A stretch of DNA of 64,000 bases, from positions 17,319,701 to 17,383,700 of the forward strand of contig OX439009.1 of assembly GCA_949316495.1 (NCBI GenBank), in the 5' to 3' direction. The notes beneath the pieces were generated by a model that saw only the letters and a program-made list of their open reading frames with translations, was not told the origin of the DNA and ran no database searches. This document shows positions 1-34,100 of this stretch, in pieces. The first letter of the stretch is position 1. Each line of letters starts with the position of its first letter. This DNA comes from Amphiduros pacificus. Lineage: Eukaryota; Annelida; Polychaeta; Phyllodocida; Hesionidae. Made by a program: the position numbers and the translations under genes.

Positions 1-560
1 GGTCAAGATCTAAAAGTAAGGTCAATGAGTGATAACACCCAGAGACAGATACATAGAGTGAGGTCAGTGGAGTGAAGATATCACAGAGAGAGGTCAATAG
101 AGTGATAATATCAGAGCAAGGTAAATAGAGTGTTAAGTTCTCAGAGGTCAACAAGGGGACCAGATCCCAGAGTGAGGTCAGTAGAGTGAAATGATCCCAG
201 AGTGAGGTCAGTAGAGTGAAACGAGCCCAGAGTGAGGTCAGTAAAGTGAAGAGATCCTGGAGAGATGTCAATAGAGTGATAATATCAGAGTGAGGTCAGA
301 AGATTGTTAAGATCCCAGAGTGAGGTCAGTAAAGTGAAGAGATCCTGGAGAGATTTCAATAGAGTGATAATATCAGAGTGAGGTCAGAAGAGTAATAAGA
401 TCCCAGAGTGAGGTCAGTAAAGTGAAGAGATCCTGGAGAGATGTCAATAGAGTGATAATATCAGAGTGAGGTCAGAAGAGTAATAAGATCCCAGAGTGAG
501 GTCATTTGAGTGATAAGATCCCAGAGTTGGGTTAGTAGAGTGATAAAATCCCACTGTGGG
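1..560. repeat. 30-bp minisatellite with 89-bp higher-order unit
   Basis: Tandem units of about 30 bp built around GTCAGTAGAGTGA and GATCCCAGAGTGAG. Between about 250 and 520 the units form a higher-order trimer: the phrase GAGATCCTGGAGAGAT recurs near 251, 339 and 428, a spacing of 88-89 bp. The array runs off the left edge of the window, so its true length is unknown. Confidence 0.9.
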
Positions 561-896
561 ATCCAAAGACATAACTCAGAACTCAGAAACAATTTATTTG
601 ACCCCTTTATAAAAGGATCTGGGAGACTCCCATTAAGACCAAAAGGTCACTGGCATGGAAGCCACTTCTGATTAGACAAACTTACCAATTGAGTTTATAA
701 TTAACTTAACTAAGATCAGAAAAAAACATATTTGGATTATAATATTATCATAAGTTACAAATAACGATAAGTTAGTTCATTAGTTCATGAACTTTAGGGA
801 TAATGATAATCTATGATAATTTATGCCAGCCTGCAAAGCAAATATCGAAGAATAATAACTAGATGATTTATAAAAAAGATAAAAAAGAAGAATTAC
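561..896. other. Unique block interrupting the 30-bp array
   Basis: About 336 bp of non-repetitive AT-rich sequence separates two blocks of the same 30-bp satellite. I see no terminal inverted repeats, target duplication or coding potential. It could be an insertion or a remnant of the ancestral sequence between two expansions. Confidence 0.5.
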
Positions 897-1735
897 ATAG
901 GTCAGTAGAGTGATAAGATCCCAAAGTTGGGTCAGTTGAGTGATAAGATCCCACAGTTGGGTCAGTAGAGTGAAAAGATCCCAGAGTTGGGTCAGTAGAG
1001 TGATAAGATCCCACAGTTGGGTCAGTAGAGTGATAAGACCCCAGAGTTGGGTCAGTAGAGTGATAAGATCACACAGTTGGGTCAATAGAGTGATAAGATC
1101 CCAGAGTTGGGTCAGTAGAATGATACAACCCCAGAGTTGGGTCAGTAGAGTGATAAGACCCCAGAGTTGGGTCAGTTGAGTGATAAGATCCCACAGTTGG
1201 GTCAGTAGAGTGATAAGATCCCACAGTTGGGTCAGTAGAGTGATACAACCCCGGAGTTGGGTCAGTAGAGTGATAAGATCCCACAGTTGGGTCAGTCAGT
1301 AGAGGGATAAGATCCCACAGTTGGGTCAGTCAGTAGAGTGATAAGACCCCAGAGTTGGGTCAGTTGAGTGATAAGATCCCACAGTTGGGTCAGTAGAGTG
1401 ATAAGATCCCACAGTTGGGTCAGTAGAGTGATACAACCCCGGAGTTGGGTCAGTAGAGTGATAAGACCCCAGAGTTGGGTCAGTTGAGTGATACAACCCC
1501 AGAGTTGGGTCAGTAGAGTGATAAGACCCCAGAGTTGGGTCAGTAGAGTGACAAGATCCCACAGTTGGGTCAGTAGAGTGATAAGATCCCACAGTTGGGT
1601 CAGTAGAGTGATAAGATCCCACAGTTGGGTCAGTAGAGTGATAAGATCCCACAGTTGGGTCAATAGAGTGATAAGACCCCAGAGTTGGGTCAGTAGAGTG
1701 ATAAGATCCCACAGTTGGGCCAATAGAGTGATAAT
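897..1735. repeat. 30-bp minisatellite, homogeneous block
   Basis: About 28 tandem copies of a 30-bp unit containing GTCAGTAGAGTGATAAGATC followed by CCACAGTTGG or CCAGAGTTGG. Two units contain a GTCA duplication (around 1290 and 1325) that shifts the register by 4 bp. The unit length is a multiple of three, so long open frames appear on both strands; these are repeat artefacts and not genes. Confidence 0.95.
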
Positions 1736-3380
1736 CTTTTTGATTTGATGGTTAAATATATCGACTATTATGATATATTTATAAAATTATTACTGAAACT
1801 AAAATAAAATGTAATTTCCCCTCAGAGGCCCTGAATAGTGAGGGAATATCTTGGATTTGCTTTCTCTGTGATTGTGTGATGATAATTGTGAGCTCTGAGG
1901 CTGAAAAGAGAACAAAGTACAGTGGATCAAACCTTATGTACCATGCCTACTTCATCAACTCTTCTCAACAGTTAATTCATGGTTTAGCTATTTCAATTTA
2001 ATTATCAGGCACCTAAAATGAAGGAATTAATATTTGAAATACCAGACTGTGGTGTCATCGAGGTGTGGGCTTTACCTTGTACATCATAGTGAACTTCACA
2101 TAAAACAAATATCCTGCTTTTGAAAAATAATCAAATTGAAAATGTTACTTTATCATCTTGGCTTTTATTAGAAACAGGGTATCAAATATATGAAATAAGA
2201 TAAGCTATACAGGCTAAACTAATCAAACAACTCAGAAATCATGGATGGTTTAAGGGTACAAAAATAAAAATAAACTCCTAAAAATATATCATTTGAAAGA
2301 TCAAACGGATGAAATAACTGTGCAATATGGAGAGCTATTTATATACGAGGAAGGTTATAAATATCATGATTCCGAGAGACAAATGACATACTTGACCTCT
2401 CACTGTTTTCTCAGCAGGTTTCTGAGGCAAGTGGGAGTGAGGGGGTGTCTTGAACATTTTTTCCCCAATAATATTTATCTTGGTGATTAGGTGCACATAA
2501 ATGTTGCTGTTTTGATACCCATATATAGTATGACAGCCCTCTTCTTTTGCCCCATATTATGCAAATATCCCATTAGCATTTTTTTATAACTGCATCGCAT
2601 TAGTTTTGCATTGTTCAAAATCACCGGCATCAATTTGTTCAAGCGGGAGAGAATATTCTGTGGTAATTTCAAAAGATACACTATGTCTGCCCCTTGGTGT
2701 GTGAAATATGCTACGTCAGCAGAATAAAATCCATGAATGACCACAGAGAGCTGTACACAGAGGCCGGCAAGTGTGAAGTTAGTAGAGGGTAGAATCTTGT
2801 TATTTCCACAAAACTAGGTAAAGATTCTTCTTCTTACTTTCCCACCTGGATTTGTTCATCCTTTACAAGGATATAAAAGATTAACCCAGACTGCAGGTAT
2901 CGCACTCTCATGATCTCTGAGGATATATGCTAGAACAAAATAAGATCTGAGTTTATTGCATTATTATTATACGAAATCAATCATCCAAGGATCAAAGTTA
3001 TAAACATAATCCAAGATTTTAATTTGAACTCAAACTTGTGAGTGCTGACCTTTCCCAATAGAGGTTCCTCTGTTGAATTATTTTTGGTTCATTTAGAATG
3101 CTACTTAAGGATGATTATATAAGGTGATCATATAACAGTCATTCTTTCTGTTTTAAGTCATGATTTTAGTTATATTTCAGTTAACAGCATGGTTGATGCA
3201 CAATAAATCAAATCATAAGATAGTTTAAGCGTGTGACATTACAATTCACTGAGTGGCCAACTGACCCTGCTGACCCTCTCAAGCTGTCCGATACATAGGC
3301 CCATCAACCTTTCTTTACTTCATAAAATAAATAGATATTAAGAACAGGTTATGGACTGGGGCTGGATAGAACACAGATTA
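1736..3380. other. Intergenic, no gene recognised
   Basis: AT-rich single-copy-looking sequence. The only open frames are short, start with non-ATG codons or show no recognisable domain, and have no convincing splice context. Confidence 0.5.
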
Positions 3381-3968
3381 GGGGGGCGGTGGTCAGAGAT
3401 TGGGGACGGTGGTCAGAAATTGGGGATGGTGGTTAGAAATTGGGGATGGTGGTCAGAGATTGTGGACAGTGGTCAGAGATTGGGGACGGTAGTCAGAGAT
3501 TGGGGACAGTAGTCAGAGATTGGGGACAGTGGTCAGAGATTGAAGACAGTTGTCAGAGATTAGGGACAGTGGTCAGAGTTTGGGGACAGTGGTCAGAGAT
3601 TGAGGACAGTTGTCAGAGATTAGGGACAGTGGTCAGAGATTGAAGACAGTTGTCAGAGATTGGGGACAGTGGTCAGAGATTGAAGACAGTTGTCAGAGAT
3701 TGGGGACAGTGGTCAGAGATTAGGGACAGTGGTCAGAGATTAGGGACAGTGGTCAGAGATTGAAGACAGTTGTCAGAGATTGGGGACAGTGGTCAGAGAT
3801 TGAAGACAGTTGTCAGAGATTAGGGACAGTGGTCAGAGATTGAGGACAGTTGTCAGAGATTAGGGACAGTGGTCAGAGATTGGGGACAGTGGTCAGAGAT
3901 TGAAGACAGTTGTCAGAGATTGGGGACGGTGGTCCGAGATTGGAGGACAGTGGTCCGAGATTGGGGAC
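3381..3968. repeat. 20-bp minisatellite GGTCAGAGATTGGGGACAGT
   Basis: About 29 tandem units of GGTCAGAGATTGGGGACAGT. In the centre two variants alternate, GGGGACAGTGGTCAG and GAAGACAGTTGTCAG, giving a 40-bp higher-order dimer (clearest from 3540 to 3910). The outer units are the most diverged, as expected for an array homogenised from the middle. Confidence 0.95.
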
Positions 3969-6167
3969 TTAGATTAGGCCAGATTAGCATGGTGATGGGT
4001 GGCTTGCTCCTTAGGGACTGATCATTAATTATTCAGATGTAAAGGAAAAGAGAAAGTCCCTTCATAAGTGCCCTTAATTGTAAATGCCTGAATTAAGTCA
4101 ATTAACATCATATCAAGTCTCAATCCTTTAGAAAAACACAGATCTGTGCCTGTGGTAATCTGTCTGATCCAGAAAGATTAACTAAAAAATTATATGGTTG
4201 ATTGATTAAATAAGATTTGCTTTTCAACAGGTTAATCATTGATATATTTCAAATTTCTCAAGTTATAAAGGATAAAAAAATTAACAAAACAATATTGACA
4301 GAGGGTCTTAATATAGCAAGCAGAAGCATAACTGTGTATGAGGTAATGTACAAGTGTACATGCATGTTGGAGTGATATTGTACCGGAAGTTGGCCGGAAG
4401 TGTGTTCAACAACAGTGACGCGGATTCCCTGATATGGACAACCTGGAGTGGTCCTCCCATGTGACCAAGAGGTACCAATGGGGGATTGCAGTTCACACAG
4501 ACTGACCCGGATGATGTTTGCATACCGTATTGATTGTGTATATTTTTATAACTAGATTACCAGATACACATTTGGTACATGATCATAGGTTGAAATTGTT
4601 TCTCGGCATGAAAACTATTATTAAGACTTGGTTACTTTATAGCTTCTAAGTTTTGAGGTTTTCACTCCTAATGACACAGGATATTTACCAAACTCCCACC
4701 GTTTAGGAGCTGCGCATATTTATGAAGTGATATTTTGATAGGATGACTAGATTTATAGAACTGAATGTTTAGTAATTATCATATAATCATGCCACACATA
4801 CTTTACTAATTGAGGCTCAAGAAAAATGTTGCAGTTTCTTGACACTAGGGATGTTTTGTAATCACAATAATGTTATGTTATACATGTTCTGTGTGAGTGG
4901 ATGTCACAAGACAGTAGATCATGATCCATACAGCACCACGTATACATACAAAACATCTCCAAAACATCTCCAATAACAAAAACAACAAAGTCTTGTCACC
5001 GACCAAGGAGCTTCAACTTGCAAGATGTCTTATATGTAATATGATTTAAGGGATTCAAAGGTAACAAAGTTATATTTTATCATTATCATCCAATATGTTG
5101 TACAAGTAATAACGTGAGATTGTTTGAGTGTTTGATCAGTGTGTATTATTATGGTGGGGTTTCCTTGGAGGTCGGCATGATTGGGGACATCCCACTTTGT
5201 GTAGCTCCACTCAGCATGTCAACACACATTACAGTCAGCTGTTAGTCCCAGATCTAGGTCACAGGAAGTGATACTCATCAGATATGTAACTGGGTGAGGA
5301 TAGGCACACCAGACCATCACTATGAATGAAACTGCCGCACAACTCTTCCATATACGGATCAGGCTTCATGAATATTAAGCAGCTATTTTGCACGCTTCAA
5401 CAAAAAAGCAGTTTCATTGACTAAGCACTTTAAGTTTAAGATATGATAGTCTTGTGGTTGGATGTGTAGAGTAAGTAACGTCAGACTACGCAAAACTTCT
5501 CTTTTATGAGAAAAAAGTTATTCACATTTTTATCAATTATGTATTTATAGTGAAATGACACATTAAAGACAACATGAAGAAGGAAATTCTATCATGGAAC
5601 AGATTTCCCACTCTGTCTCTGTCTTTAAAAAAGGACTTAAATAATCATTTAAAGCTGAAATCACTCAAATCTTCTTTAAGATTTTTCATGGAAGATGTAC
5701 TTATTTCACACACAATCATTTATTGCATGAGTCAAATAAATAAATGTTTGACTTGTATCAACTGATTGGGTTCAGTATCTCCACACTTGGTGGTTGTATG
5801 GAGGTTCTTCAGGACATATACCTCAAACTCTGCTGAAAGTGCATTATTTTACTGTGTGTTGCAGATATCTGCTGAGTGATGATTATAGAGGAGTGTATAT
5901 GAGATAGCGACATCAACCTGACACCACAGGAGCAGCAAGTATCAGCAGTGATACAGAGAAGTTGACTGGTCACAGATCGCAGGCAGATGATGGGGTGACA
6001 GTCAACTCATCCTCGGGTCACATACAAGACGGGAAACGATGCAGCACCGCACTCCAAGCGTGACGCCGATAACAAACATCTAATGAGACAATAATAGAGG
6101 GGAATTCACAGAGTGGAGTGTGTCGTGTGTCTGAGGTGCAGCTATACAAGGGAGCCCGTCGGCAGAC
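3969..6167 (+). other. Upstream region and possible 5' UTR exon of the NACHT-TPR gene
   Basis: No coding gene is recognised from 3969 to about 5864. A TTGCAG acceptor-like site ends at 5864, and the following sequence to 6167 could be a 5' UTR exon because it leads without a convincing donor into the ATG at 6168. An in-frame TGA at 6132-6134 lies upstream of that ATG. No TATA box or other core promoter could be assigned. Confidence 0.35.
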
Positions 6168-27166
<20,999 letters not shown>

Positions 27167-28519
27167 AAAAAATATATTGTTGCCATTGTGTTATGCATAC
27201 CATGTTTTTATGAGAGAATATACCTGACTTTAGAGGTGAAACAATGAAACACAGTTTTGGGGATTAGATATTTAATGGAGAGACCATTGGATGCATTTGC
27301 ACCTTTTGTGTTAGCATCAAAATCATTTTGTGATAGCTGTAGTAAAGCTGTAAAAGCACTAAAAACATGGTTTCTGTAAGTTGGGTGAATATTGCATATA
27401 GAAAGGTCCTTACGCATAAAATCTGAATTAAGAGATAAAACAACCATCGCAAAATCCTCACATTCATGTAGAGTGAAGAGAATGTTGCATAATATATTGG
27501 GAAAGTTTTCATAACACATATATTTCATTAGAGACATTTCATTAAAAAAGCATATCGGAAGAGGCAACTCGCAATGCAGATCTTCTGAGTTATATATGTT
27601 ATATGTGGTTTGTAAAGAAACTCTTCAACAGTAAAAATCTCTTATTTATATATGTATATATTAGATTCCTTTGCTGTAGATGTAATCGTACAGCATATTT
27701 TTTATGCATTATAAATTCATTAATAAGATTTACGTTTCCAGAGTTTTTTTTAAAAGTTATGTTGCTATTAAAACTTAGAAACCTCAAAAGCTTTTCCTAA
27801 TGACAGTAATGCTTTAAAAAATAGTATTTTCTTCTTGGCCTTGGGACATTATTTAGGTTTACACATTGTCTCTCGTTTTAAATTGAGATCAAAATATTAG
27901 AAATAGAAAGATGTCAGAAATGTATAAGCTGTACTTATTTAACCTCTGATTCCCTTAAATTCTTATTGTTGTAATTTTTAACAGATGTTTTTATCCAAAA
28001 AAATGCATTTTTTCTGTGTGACACATTATTCTAAAAATATGTCTGGCAATGATTGTTGACAAAATATCTTTGGTCAAGATTGACTGAGTTACAGCCCCGT
28101 CCCTCAAGATGGTCCTTGTGTGGGCCCTCATAGCATAAAACAGGTTCATAAGGGAAGGTCACAGTCAAAGGTCAAGATAAAACTTACATAGATTTGTCAG
28201 AGAAAAAAACTCATAAGGAACCAAACTGTTTTTTTATGTCATATATTCTTCCATTTTAGAGAAACAATGCATTAATAGGAAACTTAAAGAGTATATGTAT
28301 GATTTCACATACAAAAGGTTTTTGGATCATGTCTTGTCAAAATTTTTACAAAATATTTATTTCTGATTCACTGTTTATTCTAAAACATTTCCATATATGT
28401 TATATCATTTTCTTATATATATAAGATTTGCTCAGAGCTTTTGTTACCATTCAGGTACAGTATTTATTAAACGAATGACCAATATTATGTCCATTTACTA
28501 TTGTACTCATGTATTAAAC

Positions 28520-28606
<87 letters not shown>

Positions 28607-29056
28607 TTTTTTACTGATTTGACAATCAAAAATAAATAAATTTACATAAAATATGTTTCACTTATTATTGCTAAATGCAATCAAACAAAAAACAGACATG
28701 TCAATATGAGATGGAGACACAGCAAATGCAAATCGCAAAGAACATCAATCAATTGATGAAGGTACATGACTTGCCAATTTACCAGTCAACTCCCTCTAGT
28801 AGCAGAAATCTGCCAGTCAGTTGTGTTCTCCAATAGACACTATAGTAACTGTCCAAATATTGTCCAATATATATTTGGACTAGCATAGTTTAGTTCGCAA
28901 GCAGCACACTCCTCACAGTGCCGAGTCATAGACACATCACTACTACAGGCAGATAAACTTATGTCCGTTGGTACTACTTTCAGAGTGTAAACATAAAACA
29001 AACTTGCACTTGTACATGTTGCAGACAGCATTGTGATGTTTTACATGATCCCTATT
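27167..29056 (+). other. 3' flank of the NACHT-TPR gene and intergenic DNA
   Basis: The first part is presumably the 3' UTR of the gene ending at 27166. No AATAAA lies close by; an ATTAAA near 27767 is a weak candidate polyadenylation signal. Open frames of 60-120 codons on either strand show no recognisable domain. A CTGAGTTACAGCCC-containing segment near 28080 looks like an old dispersed repeat but has no partner here. Confidence 0.4.
28524..28602. repeat. (TA)n microsatellite
   Basis: Nearly pure TA dinucleotide tract of about 78 bp. Confidence 0.97.
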
Positions 29057-30270
29057 TCATGTAATATCTATATCTTTAAGTGTTTGAATATTTAAGTTTA
29101 CTCTGCAAAACCAATTGGCATGAACCGAAACGTTCTTCCAGTCAGTCACAGTCCTCGGGAAAAAGCTGTATTTATAAGGGTCAGAGTTTGTCAGCATTTC
29201 TATGAAGCAATTTCCATGGTTCTTCCTCATAGATGCTGAGTTCATTTTGAAATATTCAGGCTTTCAAAGCTATTATAGCCTTGTACAATAAAACCAGCCT
29301 CTGAGCCCTTCTCCTGGCTTGTGAATCCCACTATTCTGTATTGTAGGCTGCCATCTCCAAAGAGCCTTATGTTTGAATATTTATTTTAATTTCTCTCCAA
29401 TGTCATTAATAGAGTAGAAAATATTTTGGTCCAAGTACTGTACCCTATGGCACTCTAGATTAAATATGAACATGGTCAGATTCATCTCCATCAATAACTG
29501 TCCACTGTTCATGGTTTGTAAGTCAGTTTTTTATCCATGGACAAAAACCTGGCCTGAGATTCCATAATGCTCATGCTTGTGATGTAGTCGTTCATGACGA
29601 ACTGTGTCAAAGGCTTTACTCAAATCGAGAATGAGCATGTCAATATTTTGCCCATCGTTTCTCACATTGATTATATCTTGTAAAATTGTTCTGAAACCAT
29701 GCTGAAAATGTAGCAGAATATTGTAAAGTTTGCAGTGATTCATCATATGACTGTTAATTATCGTACAGGGCACAGATGTCAAGGAAACTGGCATGGAGTT
29801 AGTGGCACATCTTTATCTCCTTTTTTAAAGACTGCAACCGTGTTTGCTGTGTGCCATGCTTTTGGGACTTCTCCTTTGTAAAGTGAGTCTTGGAATATAT
29901 TTTGAGGACATTCTTTCAAGACTCATGTGGGTATTTGATCCTGACCATTGGTCTTTTTGCAGTTAAAGTTTGAGTGTAGTTTTTCCACACTAGCAACGCT
30001 AACTGGTATGGTAATTGGCTCTATTTGTGGAGGAGTAGGATCACCTTTATCAGGAATATTTTCCATGTTTTCAGTAGAAAATATAGCTTTGTATTGACAT
30101 GATAGAACGTCTGCCTTGTCTTTACTCTCTTTACTGTCTTATTCACTTCAATACAATTTTCTGTTAGTGTTGGTACACCAACAGTATCCATGCTTTTTCC
30201 CACTGATGGTCTACTGAATTCAGTGTCAGGAAGACGAGGTAACCCAAGAACATATTCATTATGGGATTCT
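29057..30270 (-). mobile_element. Decayed LINE fragment (CR1/Jockey-like reverse transcriptase)
   Basis: Read on the minus strand, fragments of a non-LTR retrotransposon ORF2 appear in the expected order: GVPTLTEN before the RT (near 30165), KTNGQDQIPT (near 29960, the usual K-x-x-GPDxIP block), LYKGEVPKAWHTANTVAVFK (near 29850), HGFRTILQDI and LILDLSKAFDTVRHERL (29594-29690), and the C-terminal YKYSFFPRTVTDWKNV (near 29170). Several frame changes and stops separate the blocks, so it is inactive. No endonuclease domain or 3' tail was found. It lies downstream of the minus-strand SRCR gene. Clade is inferred from the motifs. Confidence 0.85.
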
Positions 30271-30479
30271 CAATGTATATTTTATGCGTTTTCTGAGGTT
30301 TATAGCACATGATCTAGACAGGTCCATCAAGTATGTCATTAGTCAATCAAAATTCCTTTTAGTACTATCACACCTCATACCAGTCTGCAGTAAGTCGAAT
30401 ATATTGACTATGTCAGGGGAAAAGGGCTACTCCATTGAACTAAGATTTATGCTCTCATATTGATAGGGTCCTTTTCGCT

Positions 30480-30690
30480 GATATTTTCCCTAAAACAGGG
30501 TACTGTTTTTCAAATTTCTCCCTAAAACAGGGATCACAATCCCCTTTTCCAAATCTCCTCCTTCTGCATCATCCCTAAATGAGGGTATAAAAAATTCAGC
30601 TAGTCCTAAATCAGGGTACCAAATTTCAGCTAGTCCTAAATCAGGGTACCAATAATGATAGAATATTTCCCTAAATCAGGCTCTGGGGTT
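30480..30690. repeat. Imperfect repeats of CCCTAAATCAGGGTAC
   Basis: About six units of TCCCTAAATCAGGGTACC with variable spacing, some joined by AAATTTCAGCTAGTC. The unit core is nearly self-complementary at its ends (CCCT...AGGG). Confidence 0.75.
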
Positions 30691-31197
30691 TTCAGTTCCA
30701 TCCCAGCCTCCGTGGGTTAAAATCAAGAGAGTACCTCCCCCGGGGTACCCCCCCACCTCATACTGATTGTTTCTCACTCTACCCAGTGCTCCCTGACTGT
30801 TATCAAAGGCTGTGGTTTGTCAGTAGTCGTGCAAAGGAAAATTCCTCAGTTATTCTTTCAAAAGAGTAGGGCATTCAGTCCCGGTGACAATAGAAAACAG
30901 ATCAAACAAAAAATCAACAACCAATCACTCTCTTTATTATATGACTGTAACATAGGAAGCTATATTATTGGAATACAACAAAGAATTGCAAATTGATAAT
31001 ATTCCATGCTTTGTAGTATCACTGTGGATTGTGTACAATCCTTTGTTAGGCTTTTCATTTGTTCCTTGTTGCTAAATGTTAAAAGTTGTTGGTTCTTGTT
31101 TTTGCATCATGATAGACATATTATATGGCATCTGCAATAAACTACATATTATTTCAGAGATTTTACACACTATCAAGTAGGAATTGAATTTAATGAG

Positions 31198-34100
31198 TTA
31201 ATATCTTGGGCGACATTTGACACCAGCATCCTCGTTGTAGCATCGGTTGTGGGCATTCGTTCTGCCCCAGCCATCGTTTGTACACTCGTCCAAATAGTTC
31301 TCTCTTGAGGAGCACCTAATATTGGAGAGCCACACCTTGTCTGGGGCGCGGCCGAAGGACCGGGTAGGGACCACGTCACCTCCTGAGAGGCCAAGCTGCC
31401 GACAGATGACAGTTGCAGCTGCACTGTCGAACCCGGAATCTGCGCAAATTGTGCCCCACTGTCCATCATACAGGAGTTCTACGCGCCCTTCATGACTGGA
31501 GGGGCCACCCATGAGTCTCATTTCATATGTGTAATCCTTTAAGAAGACCATAATTTACATTTTACTATATTTGGCAGCTTGGGAAGTAGTAACATTAATG
31601 GGATGAGGAGACAGGCAGAGAAGGCTCACAAAGATTTGAGATTTATATCATAGGTTCTAGATACAAATGCAAATTCAATGTGAATCGGCCTTGTTCACAC
31701 TGCCAATTCAATGTGAACAGGGATGTCTGGCAATTCAGTGTGAACAGGGCTGTCTGGCAATTCAGTGTGAACAGGGCTGTCTGACAGTTCAGTGTGAATA
31801 GGGCTTTCTGACAATTCAGTGTGAACCGGGCTGTTTGACAATTCAGTGTGAACAGGGCTGTCTGACAATTCAATGTGAACAGGGATGTCTGGCAATTCAG
31901 TGTGAACAGGGCTGTCTGACAGTTCAGTGTGAATAGGGCTTTCTGACAATTCAGTGTGAACCGGGCTGTCTGACAATTCAGTGTGAACAGGGTTGTCTAA
32001 TAATTCAGTGTGAATAGGGCTTTCTGACAATTTAGTGTGAACCGGGCTGTTTGGCAATTCAGTGTGAACAGGGCTGTCTGACAATTCAATGTGAACAGGG
32101 CTGTCTGACAATTCAGTGTGAACAGGGTTGTCTAACAATTCAGTGTGAACAGGGCTGTCCAACAATTCAGTGTGAACAGGGCTGTCCAACAATTCAGTGT
32201 GAACATGGCTGTCTGGCACATAAAACGTTGGAGACGGCCATGTCAGCCACATTTATTTAGAGGGATATTTTATTATTTTATTTCAAGAGATAATTAACTT
32301 GTGGATACCTCTTAGGAAATTCCAAATTTCAGATCAGTTTTTTTCAATGCTGAATATTATACTGTTGTTTTTATCTTACTTTGGTGATATATGTATCAAT
32401 TATCTTTGGTGATATACCTTCCAAATATGATTTATATTTAGGATTTGCTAAGTGTATATCATGGTTTGTTTGTTTGGGGTTTTACATCACTTTCAACATT
32501 ATTTCAGTCATTTCGTGATGAGACCTACTTGTAGCAGATATAGTACTGCCTCACTGAATTGTCATGTCGCAGGTCCTTGCCATGACAACCCACCCGGTCA
32601 CAGATTTACAAGGACAACGGGTTAACCCTTTTGGCACGGGCCTCAGCTCGTATGGGAAATTGAATGAGTTCAATCTCGGCATGGCCGGGGATCGAACCCG
32701 CGACCTTTGGATCACCACAGAGGAACTGGTACTAATGAGCTGGCGCTATAACCAACTGCGCCACAGCCCGTGGCCGTATATCATGGTATATCAGGCATGT
32801 AAATATCAATTTTAACTAAATATATTGTACCTCCATTAATTTAGACATTAATTCTACTATTTTTTTAAAGAATAAGAGCGTTATTTCAGTTATCCATTCA
32901 CCTAATAATCACTATAGTTACATTTTGTATGTATGTATCCCAACGTATGCACCTTAAACAATATTGCCAGTGCCATTTTTTATTCATAAATTGATTTACA
33001 ATTTAAACTTTTCCTCAAAAAAGTTCTTCATTCATCAGCATGTAACCTTTTTCTATTTTCTTTTCCAGAAGTGTAATGATTTTGCTTTTAACACAAGGCT
33101 TCTCTTGTTTCTATAAATTAAATAAATTCTCACTTTTCGTTTTAGTTGTAATTAGCTGATTAAAAAAGGATGACGTTGTTACTGCTGTGAGCCAGGCTTG
33201 CATGTCTGCAAAGATCATCCATGCATGACAGATTTTAACGCACCAGGTGGCAGCAGTTCCCACTCAAGCAGTGAGAATTAGGGTTGATAAATTACTATAT
33301 GATACTGGGGCTAATTTGGAGGTCACGATTGTGGACTCTATGTGCCAGATTGGCCTCTTTCCTCACATCATTTGCATATATGGAAAGATTATACGAATCT
33401 GATTTCTGCTATACGAATCCATCTCAGTTCCTGATATTTCTCTCTTTTTAATCCTGGTTATATCCTTTTTGTAATATAATTATATCTATTTTATTTTTGA
33501 CCTTCAAGAGCGACCTTTATTTGGCCATTTATGGGATTATGGTTGTTGTGTTTCTTTTATGATTTTAGCGTGTTTTCTTTGTTTTGTTTTTTGTTTTGTT
33601 TTTCAGTTCTTTGCTTTGTTTTCTTTTTTCTTTTTGTCTTTATTTCTTGGAAAAGATAAATATGATTTGTGTTTGACTGAACTTCACCCTGCCCCCTCCC
33701 CTTGGGAAAGGGTGTGAACCCCCACAGCACAAAAAGGGTTCATAGGGATATTAACTATCAGGATCTATGACTATCCAATAAGTCATTAAGTTTACATATT
33801 ACTGGAACAAAATATATAATTCTATTCAAAATATTTATGTACCAAAACTAAACCCGACTCAACATCAAATATATTGCAAGCACCTTTTTTTTAAATCTAA
33901 GTAAAACAATATTAAATGAAAAATAAATGAAACATACCTGATTTGCTGCAAAAGAAATGGTATAACAACTTACTGTAGTCTATGCACACTAACATAACTA
34001 TACAGTTTACATAGTTAAAAGCGAGCATTGCCAATGAAATATTTAAAAATAATTTGGAAGGCACACAAAGATAGCTTTACATTTACCATGCTGGTTTTGG

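Noticed and set aside
897-1735. Regular 30-bp repeats resembling a CRISPR array
   Set aside because: The units are contiguous with no unique spacers, and the surrounding DNA is clearly eukaryotic.
27208-27567. 119-codon minus-strand ORF after the NACHT-TPR gene
   Set aside because: No domain or homology is recognisable; it lies in the probable 3' UTR of the plus-strand gene.
31695-32252. 185-codon minus-strand frame of HTELSDSPV repeats inside an SRCR intron
   Set aside because: It follows from a 27-bp minisatellite. Exonisation is possible but nothing supports it.
32690-32776. Possible tRNA gene with A and B boxes
   Set aside because: It is the head of a SINE, with the body and tail of the family following directly; no cloverleaf is well preserved.
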